Shown: piece after piece, positions 18,701-26,930 of the stretch
How the letters are laid out: every line of letters begins with the position of its first letter
Numbering within the stretch: the first letter of the stretch is position 1
NCBI GenBank assembly: GCA_030528555.1
Contig: JAUMYQ010000001.1
Span: forward strand, 62,001-126,000
DNA from: Porphyromonadaceae bacterium
GTDB taxonomy: Bacteria; Bacteroidota; Bacteroidia; Bacteroidales; Porphyromonadaceae
Length of the DNA stretch: 64,000 nt
Direction: 5' to 3'
Made by a program: the position numbers and the translations under genes
Notes under the pieces: model-generated
Told to the model about the DNA's origin: nothing
The model's input: the letters and a program-made list of their open reading frames with translations, nothing else
The model's database searches: none

Positions 18701-20576
18701 CGGACGCACTGGAGGTTGGGATGAGCAGCCATCCATCACGGGTGATCTCTCTGTTCAAAGGCTACGCTACGAGGATAAGGAGCTAGGTCATTTCGCTACC
18801 GCTCTCTTTTATGAGCCACGAACAGACCGTTCGCATTATATTTCCATCGAAATGAGCTATCGAGGTAACGAGGCTCTATCTATTGATGCTGTCTATTATC
18901 CTGATCATAAGGATAATACTCTTAGAGGCGTACTTGCTTTCAAAGGGCTGCCACTTGAGGTAAGTAATCCGTTTTTACATAGTTATGGGATCAATCTTTC
19001 GGGGCATGCTTTGGGAACCTTATCTTTGAGTGGTACGCTCTTGAGCCCTCGTCTTGGGGGATATGTCCGTGGTGAGAGTGCTCAAATTCAGTTGGAGCAG
19101 TATGCCACTACGTTGGAGCTGGATAGTATACCTCTCCGTTTTGAGAGTGATGCTCTACACTTTGATCATTATGCCCTTCGCTCATCTAGAGATAAGCGTA
19201 ATCCACTCTACATAGATGGTATGATCAATCTTTCTGGTCCTCGATCTATGACAGCAGATCTCAGGCTACAGGCTAGAAATATGACACTGCTAGATCAGCC
19301 TCGCTTACGTTCAGAGCGAGAGCTCTTGTATGGGCGCCTTATGGTTTCTACAGATATGGTGCTACGTGGACGGCTCGATGCTCTCAAAGTGCGAGGTCGG
19401 ATAGATATTCAGGGCGGTTCGAACTGTATCTATGTAATGCGAGAAGGAGGACTAGCCATGAGCGATCGGGCCCATGATCTCTTGAGCTTTATAGACTTTG
19501 CCGATACGGTCTTTGTCCGAGAGCCAATGGTAGAGTCACGGCTCGGTGGACTAGATGTTAATATAGCTCTACATGTCGATCCTTCTGTGTATTTTGGTGT
19601 AGACCTTACCGCAGATGGTACGGACTATATGCGGGTTCAGGGTGGAGGTGATATGCAGTTTTCTTATCCGCCCTATGGTGAGATGAAGCTGCTTGGTCGC
19701 TATGATATGAGCGGTGGTGGTCAGCTCCACTATACTTTGCCAGTTGTGGGAGGGAAGCTCTTCGAGATAGCACCGACAGGCTACCTACGTTTTAATGGCA
19801 ATGTCTACAATCCATATATCACCTTTAGGGCAACACAGCAAGTTAAGGCTACCGTTGGTTCAGCATCCAAGAAGACAAGTTTTGTTGTAGGCATTGAGGT
19901 CAAAGACCATATTGAGGATATCAAACTTGGCTTTGACCTCTCCGCCCCAGAAGACCTCTCTGTACAGAATACAATTAGTACCATGACTGAGGAAGAGCGT
20001 GGTAAGCAGGCCATTGGTCTGATGGCTACGGGGATATTCTTGGCTGGAGGGACTGGAGGCAAGCTGAAGTTCGACTCTGCACTCTCTAGCCTTCTGCAGA
20101 GCCAGATCAACAAGGCTGCAGGAATGCTCCTGCGTGGAACGGATATCAATATAGGAATGGAGACGCACGATGGTTCGTCGGGGGGAGTGTATAGGGACTA
20201 TACGTATAGTTTTAGTCGTCGCTTTTACAACGATCGTATTCGTGTGGTTGTTGGGGGCAAGATACAGAGTGGCAATGTGCCGAGCAATCAGGAGCAAACG
20301 CTTATCGATAATGTGGCTCTTGAGTATCAGCTGGACAAAGTTGGCGATCAGCACCTGCGTCTTTATCATAAGCGTATTACCGACAATGCTCTAGAGGGTG
20401 AGCATACCGAGACGGGTTTGGGTTATCTTATCAAGCGTAAGCTCAGCCGTCCGACAGACTTGTTCCTATTTTATCGCCCTAGGTCTAGGGAGGCTGAGCT
20501 TATTGAGAGTGGACCTTGGGAGGGAATACCACGCCCTCTGCCTACCGATACCATTACTAGCCAAATAAAGAAATGA
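15798..20576 (+). CDS. tamB: Translocation and assembly module protein TamB
   Basis: A 1592-residue AsmA-like protein with an N-terminal membrane anchor (about residues 8-30), a very long stretch of short beta repeats, and a C-terminal TamB/DUF490 domain (about 1150-1592) with FRATQQVKATVG and SFSRRFYNDRIRVVVGGKI. TamB spans the periplasm as a hydrophobic groove and is linked to phospholipid transport and outer-membrane protein assembly with a TamA partner. The downstream tamL overlaps it by 4 bp, implying translational coupling. The length is typical for Bacteroidetes TamB. Confidence 0.93.
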   Translation: MPRRLGRALLWFVLIPFIIVLFTVVALYIPCVQDAVVRYTTEQLTERLGMRVHIGKLRLRFPAELSIYNLAILPQPTDTLLRVRHLELGLGLRPLLSRTLALQHVRFEGVHFAQQDSLGQTSIRAALSLGVLEAVHIDPTEQQISLGLFQTEGGHIVYSSIDTAASPSESLEWRIRAEQIKLLDTELDVCLPMDSIFMASNVDLLHLQSGEVDLRTKEVLIGHGRIVASHLSYQTEEQPSVSKSFDTSCLALSDIILELRDLHSLGRDLSLSVQKGMARDRSGFALTHLQGVLRMDSLSMNLRNLALRTDHSAIYGELELPWSLFEREHKGQFYTILDGAIGAKDVNLLFGRNLLEVGEGELGEDWLGEASLTGPIDFALHTRGSVDSLWIDQCQFLWGGVLDLSARGSLISVDRPRQRRGSLSVEGGTQAGASTLLSLISSDLALQYSLPDGLTFKGQLGFGGGRDLLSMMLKEGDGSLVLRGSYNEQTEAYSLKVDAQRINLTRYIRRTNLGELSAEAELSGHGLDWRSKHTHSLAKVRLHSLAYADRQLMDITLDGTLGDGVMSLAINSFNEGLNLSAQIDGLLSSDGVYSSLFLETEELDLERWGLGDLPLKVRGQLSGELRTDYKQTHSLMATARDMHFFLAGRELRPKEVELMMQTSPTTSLVKLSSGDLHLNTQIAMGADALGLLSERLGILGAEVRKQVADTASMRLRLEHVFEDLPSASLSFAMGGDNALRPYLAEQGIFIEGLSAQFDLTDRGELRGHLMAQNIRQDTLRLGQVSLDVNTLKLPRARASSSSLAHREGGSLPSDSMVLDLTYALSRERYRTQEGYTIMGNVRASLQEARGQLSWIDMAGKPRHDITLEAFWDGTHYRLKLPNPNVLIAYQSFAVNEANVIKIHKHTYGIDSELTLKGGKGELLALKSMYDVSIQHQEGALQVQRISLEDFHTLGLRDLGGVVFADAHYGRTGGWDEQPSITGDLSVQRLRYEDKELGHFATALFYEPRTDRSHYISIEMSYRGNEALSIDAVYYPDHKDNTLRGVLAFKGLPLEVSNPFLHSYGINLSGHALGTLSLSGTLLSPRLGGYVRGESAQIQLEQYATTLELDSIPLRFESDALHFDHYALRSSRDKRNPLYIDGMINLSGPRSMTADLRLQARNMTLLDQPRLRSERELLYGRLMVSTDMVLRGRLDALKVRGRIDIQGGSNCIYVMREGGLAMSDRAHDLLSFIDFADTVFVREPMVESRLGGLDVNIALHVDPSVYFGVDLTADGTDYMRVQGGGDMQFSYPPYGEMKLLGRYDMSGGGQLHYTLPVVGGKLFEIAPTGYLRFNGNVYNPYITFRATQQVKATVGSASKKTSFVVGIEVKDHIEDIKLGFDLSAPEDLSVQNTISTMTEEERGKQAIGLMATGIFLAGGTGGKLKFDSALSSLLQSQINKAAGMLLRGTDINIGMETHDGSSGGVYRDYTYSFSRRFYNDRIRVVVGGKIQSGNVPSNQEQTLIDNVALEYQLDKVGDQHLRLYHKRITDNALEGEHTETGLGYLIKRKLSRPTDLFLFYRPRSREAELIESGPWEGIPRPLPTDTITSQIKK

Positions 20577-22930
20577 AGATGACCGATAAGTTCCTAGGGC
20601 TGCTATTTATATTGGTACTATCTCTGCTTTCGGCATGCTCTATCCGACCTTATCAGCGCGAGGGAGAGGTACTCTATACGGGGGTACGTAGCCTTAAGGT
20701 CGAGGATGAACGCCCTGACGCCTATACTCAAGCTGCTATTGCTGTAGCCGAGGCACAGCTGAGCTATGCACCGAGCAATGCAATCTTCTCCAGTAGCAAG
20801 TACCGCTGGCCACTGCCTCTAGTGCGTCAATGGATTTATCTTAAGAGTAGGGCAGACACTACAGGACTAGGTAGCTGGGTACGGCGTACTTTGGGAGCTC
20901 GGCCTATTTGGGTGCAAGACGTACAACCTCGGCTACGTGCAAACGCTACGCAGCGTTTGCTCAGTGAATATGGTTTTTTACGTTCCAGAGTAGAGAGCCA
21001 GGTACATCCTAGCAAGGAAGATAGTTTGCAGGCCAAGATAAGCTATAGGGTGAGGCTCGGTGAGCTGTTTGAGTTAGATACGGTGGAGTACCTCCCTCCT
21101 TTTGCTCTCGTAGACTCCGCTATACTCCAGCATAGGGAGGTGTCAGTCTTGAGGACTGGGATGCCTCTTGGCGTAGGGGAGCTGGAGCGCGATAGACAAC
21201 TCCTTGCTTCTCGTTTGCGTGATGAGGGGTACTATTATTTTCGACCTGAATATATCCGCTATGAGGCGGATACGATGCACCATGATGCTAGGGTACATTT
21301 GCGCGCTAGCCTTATGTCAGGTTTGCCATCGGGTGTGCTCGATCGTTGGCGTATAGGCAGGGTGTCTGTACGTGTCTTGGGGGATGAAGAGTACAGACAA
21401 GATCTTCTGGATAAGAGCCTCAACCTTACAGAGCAGATACGTGTGCACTATACGGGTAAACTTCCTTTGCGTCCTGGGATCTTGCTATCGAGGCTAAGGC
21501 TTCGTCCCGACAGTCTCTATCGTCAGAGGGAAGCAGATCAAACTCTTCGTAGCCTGAGCAATCTTGGAGCATTCTCTAGTCTTGATGTTCTATATACTCC
21601 TACTCAGACGGATAGTCTCACACCAACAGGGGAGAGGTTGATGGATATCGATCTCATTATGCGTAAGGATAAGCCTTGGGATGTGTCGCTTGAGGGGAAT
21701 TTTAAGCTCAAGAGTACTGAGTTTATGGGACCAGGTCTGCGTTTCTCACTTGATAGGCGCAATCTATTTGGAGGTGGAGAGCTGCTCTCTACTTCTGTCT
21801 ATGGTAGCTATGAATGGCAGACAGGGCGTAGCCCGATAGATGGTTTCTCGTTAGCCATTAATAGCTATCAGTTGGGAGCTGACGCTTCGCTTACGTTTCC
21901 TTCCATACTTTTTCCAGGACGGACGAACCGTTTCTATTACTATCCTGTCTCGACCACCTTTCGTCTCAGTGGGCAGGCCATCAACCGAGCTCAGTATTAT
22001 GCATTAAGCTCCTTTACCTTGGCCTCGAGTTATGATTATTCTCCTCAAGAGGGCCATACTCATAGCATTACACCCCTCTCAGTGAGCTATAATTTACTTA
22101 CACGTACTACCGATGCCTTTCTCGATATTTTACGCCTCAATCCTGCTCTTGGTCTTAGTATGCAGGATCAGCTCATTCCTCAGATGAGTTATAGCTACAC
22201 TTGGGAGCAGGCTGTAGGGCGAGATAAGAGCCACCATTTGTGGGTCAAGAGTAGTCTCAGTCAAGCAGGTAACCTCACGAACCTAGCTGGCCTTGCTCTT
22301 GGGAAGTCCTATACACAGACCAAAGAGGTCCTTGGTGTGCCGTATGCTCAGTTTGTCAAGCTAGCCTCGGATCTGCGCTATACTTACATGATAGATCGCA
22401 ATCAAAGGCTTGCTACTCGCTTTGGTCTGGGGGCTGTGTATGCTTTTGGTAACATGCTGCGTGTTCCTTATGTGGAGCAGTTTTTCGTTGGTGGGGCTAG
22501 TAGTATCCGGGCCTTCACTGTACGTAGTCTTGGTCCAGGGAGCTATCGTCCCGATAGCGAGACGCTTTACACGTTTATGGACCATGTAGGCGAGGCGAAA
22601 CTGGAGCTTAATGCCGAGTATCGGACCAAGCTTACTGGTAGTCTCGAGGGAGCTGTCTTTGTGGATGCTGGCAATGTGTGGCTTTTGCGTCCAGATGAGG
22701 CACGGCCTGGGGGGGCACTTGCTGAGGTTGGTAGTCTTTCAGAGTGGTTAAATCAGATTGCTGTAGGTACTGGTGTGGGGCTTCGTTATGACCTTAGTTA
22801 TTTGGTTGTGCGTCTCGATCTGGGTATCGGATTGCATTTGCCTTATGAGACGAGCCGAAAGGGATGGTACAATATTCCTCGTTTTCGAGATGCTCTAGGT
22901 ATACATTTGGCGATAGGTTATCCATTCTGA
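20573..22930 (+). CDS. tamL: BamA/TamA family outer-membrane lipoprotein TamL
   Basis: This 785-residue Omp85-superfamily protein has an N-terminal lipoprotein signal (LLSACS, lipidated C22) in place of a plain signal peptide. POTRA-like repeats (about 100-375) are followed by a C-terminal barrel (about 390-785) with the L6-loop signature as IRAF (645-648; VRGF in BamA). A lipidated TamA relative paired with TamB is the Bacteroidetes TamL arrangement, for which a role in outer-membrane homeostasis has been reported (from memory). The start overlaps tamB by 4 bp. The C-terminus IHLAIGYPF has the terminal aromatic expected of a barrel. Confidence 0.9.
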   Translation: MKMTDKFLGLLFILVLSLLSACSIRPYQREGEVLYTGVRSLKVEDERPDAYTQAAIAVAEAQLSYAPSNAIFSSSKYRWPLPLVRQWIYLKSRADTTGLGSWVRRTLGARPIWVQDVQPRLRANATQRLLSEYGFLRSRVESQVHPSKEDSLQAKISYRVRLGELFELDTVEYLPPFALVDSAILQHREVSVLRTGMPLGVGELERDRQLLASRLRDEGYYYFRPEYIRYEADTMHHDARVHLRASLMSGLPSGVLDRWRIGRVSVRVLGDEEYRQDLLDKSLNLTEQIRVHYTGKLPLRPGILLSRLRLRPDSLYRQREADQTLRSLSNLGAFSSLDVLYTPTQTDSLTPTGERLMDIDLIMRKDKPWDVSLEGNFKLKSTEFMGPGLRFSLDRRNLFGGGELLSTSVYGSYEWQTGRSPIDGFSLAINSYQLGADASLTFPSILFPGRTNRFYYYPVSTTFRLSGQAINRAQYYALSSFTLASSYDYSPQEGHTHSITPLSVSYNLLTRTTDAFLDILRLNPALGLSMQDQLIPQMSYSYTWEQAVGRDKSHHLWVKSSLSQAGNLTNLAGLALGKSYTQTKEVLGVPYAQFVKLASDLRYTYMIDRNQRLATRFGLGAVYAFGNMLRVPYVEQFFVGGASSIRAFTVRSLGPGSYRPDSETLYTFMDHVGEAKLELNAEYRTKLTGSLEGAVFVDAGNVWLLRPDEARPGGALAEVGSLSEWLNQIAVGTGVGLRYDLSYLVVRLDLGIGLHLPYETSRKGWYNIPRFRDALGIHLAIGYPF

Positions 22931-23093
22931 CCCTGTGATCCCTCCTAGCTCTTGGGGCTCTCCTCCCATTGGTCCAATATCTATAGCTGTTTATAGTCCG
23001 AATGACTGGTTGAATGAGCTAATAGGTCGTATAAGTCTTGCTGCTGATGGGTACATCCCAGGAGTGAAAACAGATAAATGGGCTACCTTTGTA

Positions 23094-23101
23094 TTAGGTT
23101 G
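23094..23101 (+). promoter_or_regulatory. Candidate -7 element upstream of ddl
   Basis: TACCTTTG fits TAnnTTTG and lies 37 bp ahead of the ddl ATG at 23139. No TTTG is at the expected -33 distance, so this is a partial match. The 208-bp gap after tamL holds no other signal that I can see. Confidence 0.35.
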
Positions 23102-23138
23102 TCTCATCAGAAGGTAACCTATACATTATTACATATAG

Positions 23139-24122
23139 ATGAACAAAATCAATATAGCGATTATTGCAGGTGGTTATTCGGGTGAGTACTCAGTTTCATT
23201 ACGTTCTGCTCAGGGTATACTTTCGTGGATAGACCGTGAGCTTTTCACGCCCTATCTTGTGCGTATTGAGCCAGATGGTTGGTGGGTCGATTTGCCAGAT
23301 GGCTCGGTGGCAGTACGTAAAGACTGCTTTGGCTTTGAGTACGCAGGTATCGAGGTATGCTTTGCCTATGCTTACATCACGATACACGGTACACCTGGAG
23401 AGAATGGATTGATGCAAGGTTATCTTGATATGCTGGGAGTCCCCTACAACACGGGAGGAGTACTCTGTGAAGCTCTGACCTTCAACAAATACTTTTGCAA
23501 CCGTTATTTAGGTTCGTTTGATAGTATTCGGGTGGCTAGATCCGCACGTCTCAAACAGGGGCTCTCCCAACCAAGTGTCTCAGAGCTAATTCATGAACTA
23601 GGATTGCCTCTCTTTGTCAAGCCAAACATGGGAGGCTCGAGTGTAGCTACCAGTCGAGTAGACAACTCTGACGAGATACAGAAGGCTATAGATCTGGCAA
23701 TGGAGGAAAGCTCAGAGGTACTAGTTGAGCAGTTCATACCTGGTATGGAAGTAACTTGTGGTTGTCTTGTCTTAGGAGGCGAGCTAAGGGCTCTACCCAT
23801 CACGGAAGTGATTACCAGGAACGCTTTTTTCGATTATAACGCCAAATATCATGGTGAGGTAGAGGAGATTACTCCAGCACGTATTAGTGAGGCACTAACG
23901 GTAGAGATTCAAGCACTCACCCGAGCCATCTACGATTATATTGATGCCGAGGGCATCATCCGAGTAGATTACATTATCGAGCCAGATGGTCGTCCTACGC
24001 TCTTGGAGGTCAATACCACTCCAGGGATGACCCCTACGAGCTTTATTCCCCAACAGGTGCGTGCTGCAGGATTGGAAATGAGAGACATACTCACCGAGAT
24101 TATCCAAACAAAGATCAAATAG
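23139..24122 (+). CDS. ddl: D-alanine--D-alanine ligase
   Basis: Ddl joins two D-alanines with ATP for the peptidoglycan precursor stem. The 327-residue ATP-grasp protein shows the N-terminal AIIAGGYSGEYSVSLRSA block (Ddl signature with S-E-x-x-V-S), GTPGENGLMQGYLDMLG, the loop FFDYNAKYHGEVEEITPA with the tyrosine found in D-Ala-D-Ala rather than D-Ala-D-Lac enzymes, and the C-terminal LLEVNTTPGMTPTSFIPQQ metal-binding strand. It starts a four-gene run ending with lpxH, and an acyltransferase gene begins 7 bp after its stop. Confidence 0.95.
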   Translation: MNKINIAIIAGGYSGEYSVSLRSAQGILSWIDRELFTPYLVRIEPDGWWVDLPDGSVAVRKDCFGFEYAGIEVCFAYAYITIHGTPGENGLMQGYLDMLGVPYNTGGVLCEALTFNKYFCNRYLGSFDSIRVARSARLKQGLSQPSVSELIHELGLPLFVKPNMGGSSVATSRVDNSDEIQKAIDLAMEESSEVLVEQFIPGMEVTCGCLVLGGELRALPITEVITRNAFFDYNAKYHGEVEEITPARISEALTVEIQALTRAIYDYIDAEGIIRVDYIIEPDGRPTLLEVNTTPGMTPTSFIPQQVRAAGLEMRDILTEIIQTKIK

Positions 24123-24129
24123 AAATGCT

Positions 24130-25296
24130 ATGGACTACGGAAAGTTTTCAGATATAAGACCTTTAAATCCCAGCGAAGTACCAGCAGCTATAGCGGAGTT
24201 GCTGCAAATTCCTGAACTCAAAGCTACCTACGATGCCCTCGGCATGTCTATGAGCTGGGAAGATTTGGGGGCACATCTTGAGGGGTGTGACTCGGTAGAT
24301 GAATTTAAGCGCAGAGTGAGTTACCATATTGTCAAGCATGTGATGCAACTCACTTGCCAGAGGGTTCTGCTCGTGGGTACGGAGGGATTAAGCTCCGAGG
24401 TCGGCTATACCTATGTTTCGAATCATCGAGATATCATTCTAGACTCAGCTTTTCTCAATGTGTTGCTCTACGATAAGGGGCTCAAGTTCCCTCAAGTAGC
24501 CATTGGTGATAATCTCATGCTTGCTCCGTGGGTGGAGAAGCTCACAAGGCTCAACGGTAACTTCCTTGTTCGCCGTTCCTTGCAGGGGCGTGAGGTGCTG
24601 ATGGCTGCCAAACAGCTCTCGGAATATATGCATGCTGCCGTAGGAGAGGGCATATCCACATGGATTGCGCAGCGTGAGGGTAGAGCAAAAGACTCAAGCG
24701 ACCATACTCAGCTAGCTCTCCTCAAGATGCTCACCTTGGGGGCTGATACTCGGGAAGCCGTGGAAGCTCTTCGAAAGCTAAACATCGTCCCCGTATGCTG
24801 TAGTTACGAATATGATCCTTGTGACTATCTAAAGGCGAGAGAGATGCAGCTCAAGCGAGACGATCCAGACTATACTAAGACCAAGGAGGAGGATGGCCTA
24901 AACATGCGTACAGGTGTGTTTGGATATAAGGGGAGGGTGTATCTACATACGGCTCGTCCTCTGAATGAGGTGTTTGTCGAGGTAGATTGGGCTACTGTCC
25001 CAGAGAGCGAGCATATTGAGCGCATAGCTCGCCTCATAGACCGAGAGATACACGCTAGCTATCAACTCTATCCTGGCAATTATATAGCTCACGATTTGCT
25101 CACTGGGCATCGGAGTGCCCAATACACCGAGGAAGAGGCAGCAACCTTTGTCGCTTATCTTGATAAACAGCTTGAGCGCATAGTGATGCCTGCAGATATC
25201 GTCAAAGATACACCATATCTAAGGGAGCGCATTTTAGAGATGTATGCCAACCCTTTGCGTAACTATATGAAGGCAACAACCTCTACTCTCAATTAA
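24130..25296 (+). CDS. Glycerolipid-type acyltransferase (PlsB/PlsC superfamily)
   Basis: This 388-residue protein has the acyltransferase motif I region SNHRDIILDS (N98, H99, D101, D105) and a motif III-like TWIAQREGRAKD in place of the usual FPEGTRS. The His-to-Asp spacing is HRD and HX5D instead of the canonical HX4D, as I recall from the Bacteroidetes branch annotated as 1-acylglycerol-3-phosphate or glycerol-3-phosphate acyltransferase. It would act at the inner membrane in phospholipid or ornithine-lipid synthesis; the substrate is uncertain. It lies between ddl and a DUF59 gene in a tight run. Confidence 0.8.
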   Translation: MDYGKFSDIRPLNPSEVPAAIAELLQIPELKATYDALGMSMSWEDLGAHLEGCDSVDEFKRRVSYHIVKHVMQLTCQRVLLVGTEGLSSEVGYTYVSNHRDIILDSAFLNVLLYDKGLKFPQVAIGDNLMLAPWVEKLTRLNGNFLVRRSLQGREVLMAAKQLSEYMHAAVGEGISTWIAQREGRAKDSSDHTQLALLKMLTLGADTREAVEALRKLNIVPVCCSYEYDPCDYLKAREMQLKRDDPDYTKTKEEDGLNMRTGVFGYKGRVYLHTARPLNEVFVEVDWATVPESEHIERIARLIDREIHASYQLYPGNYIAHDLLTGHRSAQYTEEEAATFVAYLDKQLERIVMPADIVKDTPYLRERILEMYANPLRNYMKATTSTLN

Positions 25297-25305
25297 AACA
25301 AACCT

Positions 25306-25623
25306 ATGAACAACGAATATCTAAGCATGGAGGAGAAGATTGTGGCCATGCTGCGTACTGTTTATGACCCTGAGATACCTGTCAATGTCTACGACCTAGG
25401 GCTTATCTACGATGTGGATGTGGATGACAACAAGTTTGTCACCGTAACGATGACCCTTACGGCTCCTAACTGTCCTGCGGCAGATTTTATCGTTGAGGAC
25501 GTGAAAATGAAGACTGAGTATGTTGAGGGGGTAACGGGTGTGGCAGTTAATCTAACCTTCGAGCCTGAGTGGAATAAAGATATGATGAGCGAGGAGGCTC
25601 TTTTGGAGCTCGGGTTCCTCTAG
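25306..25623 (+). CDS. DUF59/MIP18 family Fe-S cluster assembly protein
   Basis: This 105-residue protein is a single MIP18 (DUF59) domain. DPEIPVNVYDLGLIY (21-35) is the family signature and TAPNCPAAD contains the conserved cysteine C56. Relatives act with the SUF machinery in maturing iron-sulfur proteins, and this one is of the type annotated 'SUF system Fe-S cluster assembly protein'. No suf genes are in the window. It lies 9 bp after the acyltransferase stop and 2 bp before lpxH. Confidence 0.88.
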   Translation: MNNEYLSMEEKIVAMLRTVYDPEIPVNVYDLGLIYDVDVDDNKFVTVTMTLTAPNCPAADFIVEDVKMKTEYVEGVTGVAVNLTFEPEWNKDMMSEEALLELGFL

Positions 25624-25625
25624 CG

Positions 25626-26429
25626 ATGATGCGTACAGGTAAGGTTTACTTTACAAGTGATGCTCACTTGGGGTCAGCATATCATGTAGATCCCAAAGCA
25701 GTGGAGCGTAGGCTAGTACGTTGGCTAGAGAGCATTCGCCCCTTGGCTAGTGCAGTTTACTTCCTTGGGGATATGTTCGACTATTGGTTCGAGTATAGAA
25801 ATGTTGTGCCTCGTGGCTTTACGCGCTTTCTTGGGACGCTGTCCCTTATGAGTGATGAAGGCATTGAGATTCATTTCTTCACGGGTAACCATGACGTTTG
25901 GTTCGCGGATTATATCGCTACAGAAGTGGGAGCTACCGTTCATCACAGAACGGAGGTGGTAGATATCTTGGGTAAACGCTTTAGGCTAGCCCATGGAGAT
26001 GAGGAGTGCAGTACACAGTCTCGCTCTGAGTGGGCTATTTACCATATCTTTCGCTCTCGTCTTTGTCGTGCTCTATATGCTTCGGTACATCCTCGTTGGA
26101 CGGTGGGACTAGCCATGGCATGGTCGTTGTACAGTCGTAAACAGGGTATGAAAGCCCAAACGATCGGGACGATCCCTCATGCCTATGCCAATGATTACTT
26201 CGACCTCGAGAGAGAGCCTCTGATCAGGGTTGCCAAGGAGCTTGCCACTACTCAGCCTGACATCGACTATTTTCTCTTTGGCCATCGCCATCTGATGGTC
26301 GATATGGCCCTAAGAGGCGACAAGCGCGTTATGATCCTTGGCGATTGGCTTCAGTACAATTCTTTTGCTGTGTGGGACGGTTCTGTACTCTATCTAGATC
26401 AGTTCGAGCCAGATAATGAAGAGGCTTAA
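25626..26429 (+). CDS. lpxH: UDP-2,3-diacylglucosamine diphosphatase
   Basis: LpxH hydrolyses UDP-2,3-diacylglucosamine to lipid X and UMP, the fourth step of lipid A synthesis, at the inner-membrane face. The 267-residue calcineurin-like phosphoesterase shows SDAHLG (D12, H14), LGDMFDYWFEY (D49), TGNHDVW (87-92) and FGHRH (H220, H222), the full set of dinuclear metal ligands. The FDYWFEY aromatic run is typical of LpxH. It ends the ddl run, followed by a terminator at 26515. Confidence 0.92.
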   Translation: MMRTGKVYFTSDAHLGSAYHVDPKAVERRLVRWLESIRPLASAVYFLGDMFDYWFEYRNVVPRGFTRFLGTLSLMSDEGIEIHFFTGNHDVWFADYIATEVGATVHHRTEVVDILGKRFRLAHGDEECSTQSRSEWAIYHIFRSRLCRALYASVHPRWTVGLAMAWSLYSRKQGMKAQTIGTIPHAYANDYFDLEREPLIRVAKELATTQPDIDYFLFGHRHLMVDMALRGDKRVMILGDWLQYNSFAVWDGSVLYLDQFEPDNEEA

Positions 26430-26514
26430 GTTTCGTCTCTAGCTTTAGGGTGTGAATTTTCCTCTAAGTACATTATCCCCTTGGTGTTAAGTAAGTAGGT
26501 TATCTGTAGAATTA

Positions 26515-26550
26515 TTAGGGGGCTGCGCTCAAGTTGGTGCAGCCCCCTAA
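26515..26550. terminator. Hairpin terminator after lpxH
   Basis: TTAGGGGGCTGC (26515-26526) pairs perfectly with GCAGCCCCCTAA (26539-26550) around a 12-nt loop. The T-tract on the plus strand is weak (AACTATTTAT). It lies 86 bp after the lpxH stop. Confidence 0.75.
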
Positions 26551-26668
26551 ACTATTTATGGAGTAAGTCATCAATACCAATATAGGACCATAGGTCTTTT
26601 TCTTAATTAGATTGATGGAGTGTAATTGCCTTTTTATGAGATAGTTTTGTCCTGTCTCGATTTGTCCG

Positions 26669-26779
26669 AAAAATCTTCGGGAACTTTCAAAAAAAACTTC
26701 CCGATCTTTTTGGAAAAAGTTCGGGAACTCCGAGAAAAAAGTTCGGGAACATTTTTTCGGGTATTCCCGAGCATTTTTT
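26669..26779 (+). repeat. 22-bp-phased palindromic element, copy 3 (five units)
   Basis: Same orientation as copy 1, with cores starting at 26676, 26698, 26720, 26742 and 26764. The central hairpin has GG where copy 1 has CC, and one mismatch in the left arm (GATC). The following AGACGAAG is shared with copy 1, so the conserved unit may extend about 8 bp further in these two. Confidence 0.9.
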
Positions 26780-26916
26780 AGACGAAGCAAAAGGAGTGTT
26801 TTAGATGCCTCAAGAGAGGTCCATGAAGCATGGAGAGAGTATGAGCAGATGTTACGGATAGCGTAAGGTTGTCCAGCTCTTTGTATGCAGTTAAGGTGGG
26901 CTTTTCCTTTTTGCTC

Positions 26917-26924
26917 TATCTTTG
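26917..26924 (+). promoter_or_regulatory. Candidate -7 element at the queE start
   Basis: TATCTTTG is an exact TAnnTTTG match ending 6 bp before the ATG at 26931. Transcription from it would begin at or next to the start codon, giving a leaderless or nearly leaderless message. No TTTG is at the usual -33 distance; one lies farther up at 26880-26883. Confidence 0.4.
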
Positions 26925-26930
26925 TGCACT

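Larger units (their letters stand above)
26430..26916. other. Intergenic region between lpxH and queE
   Basis: About 490 bp containing a strong hairpin terminator (26515-26550), repeat element copy 3 (26669-26779) and then about 135 bp leading to the queE -7 element. No credible open frame was seen; the minus-strand frame through 26515-26790 is the repeat itself. Confidence 0.55.

Noticed and set aside
22935..23117. 60-codon frame between tamL and ddl
   Set aside because: No recognisable features, and it overlaps the candidate ddl promoter.
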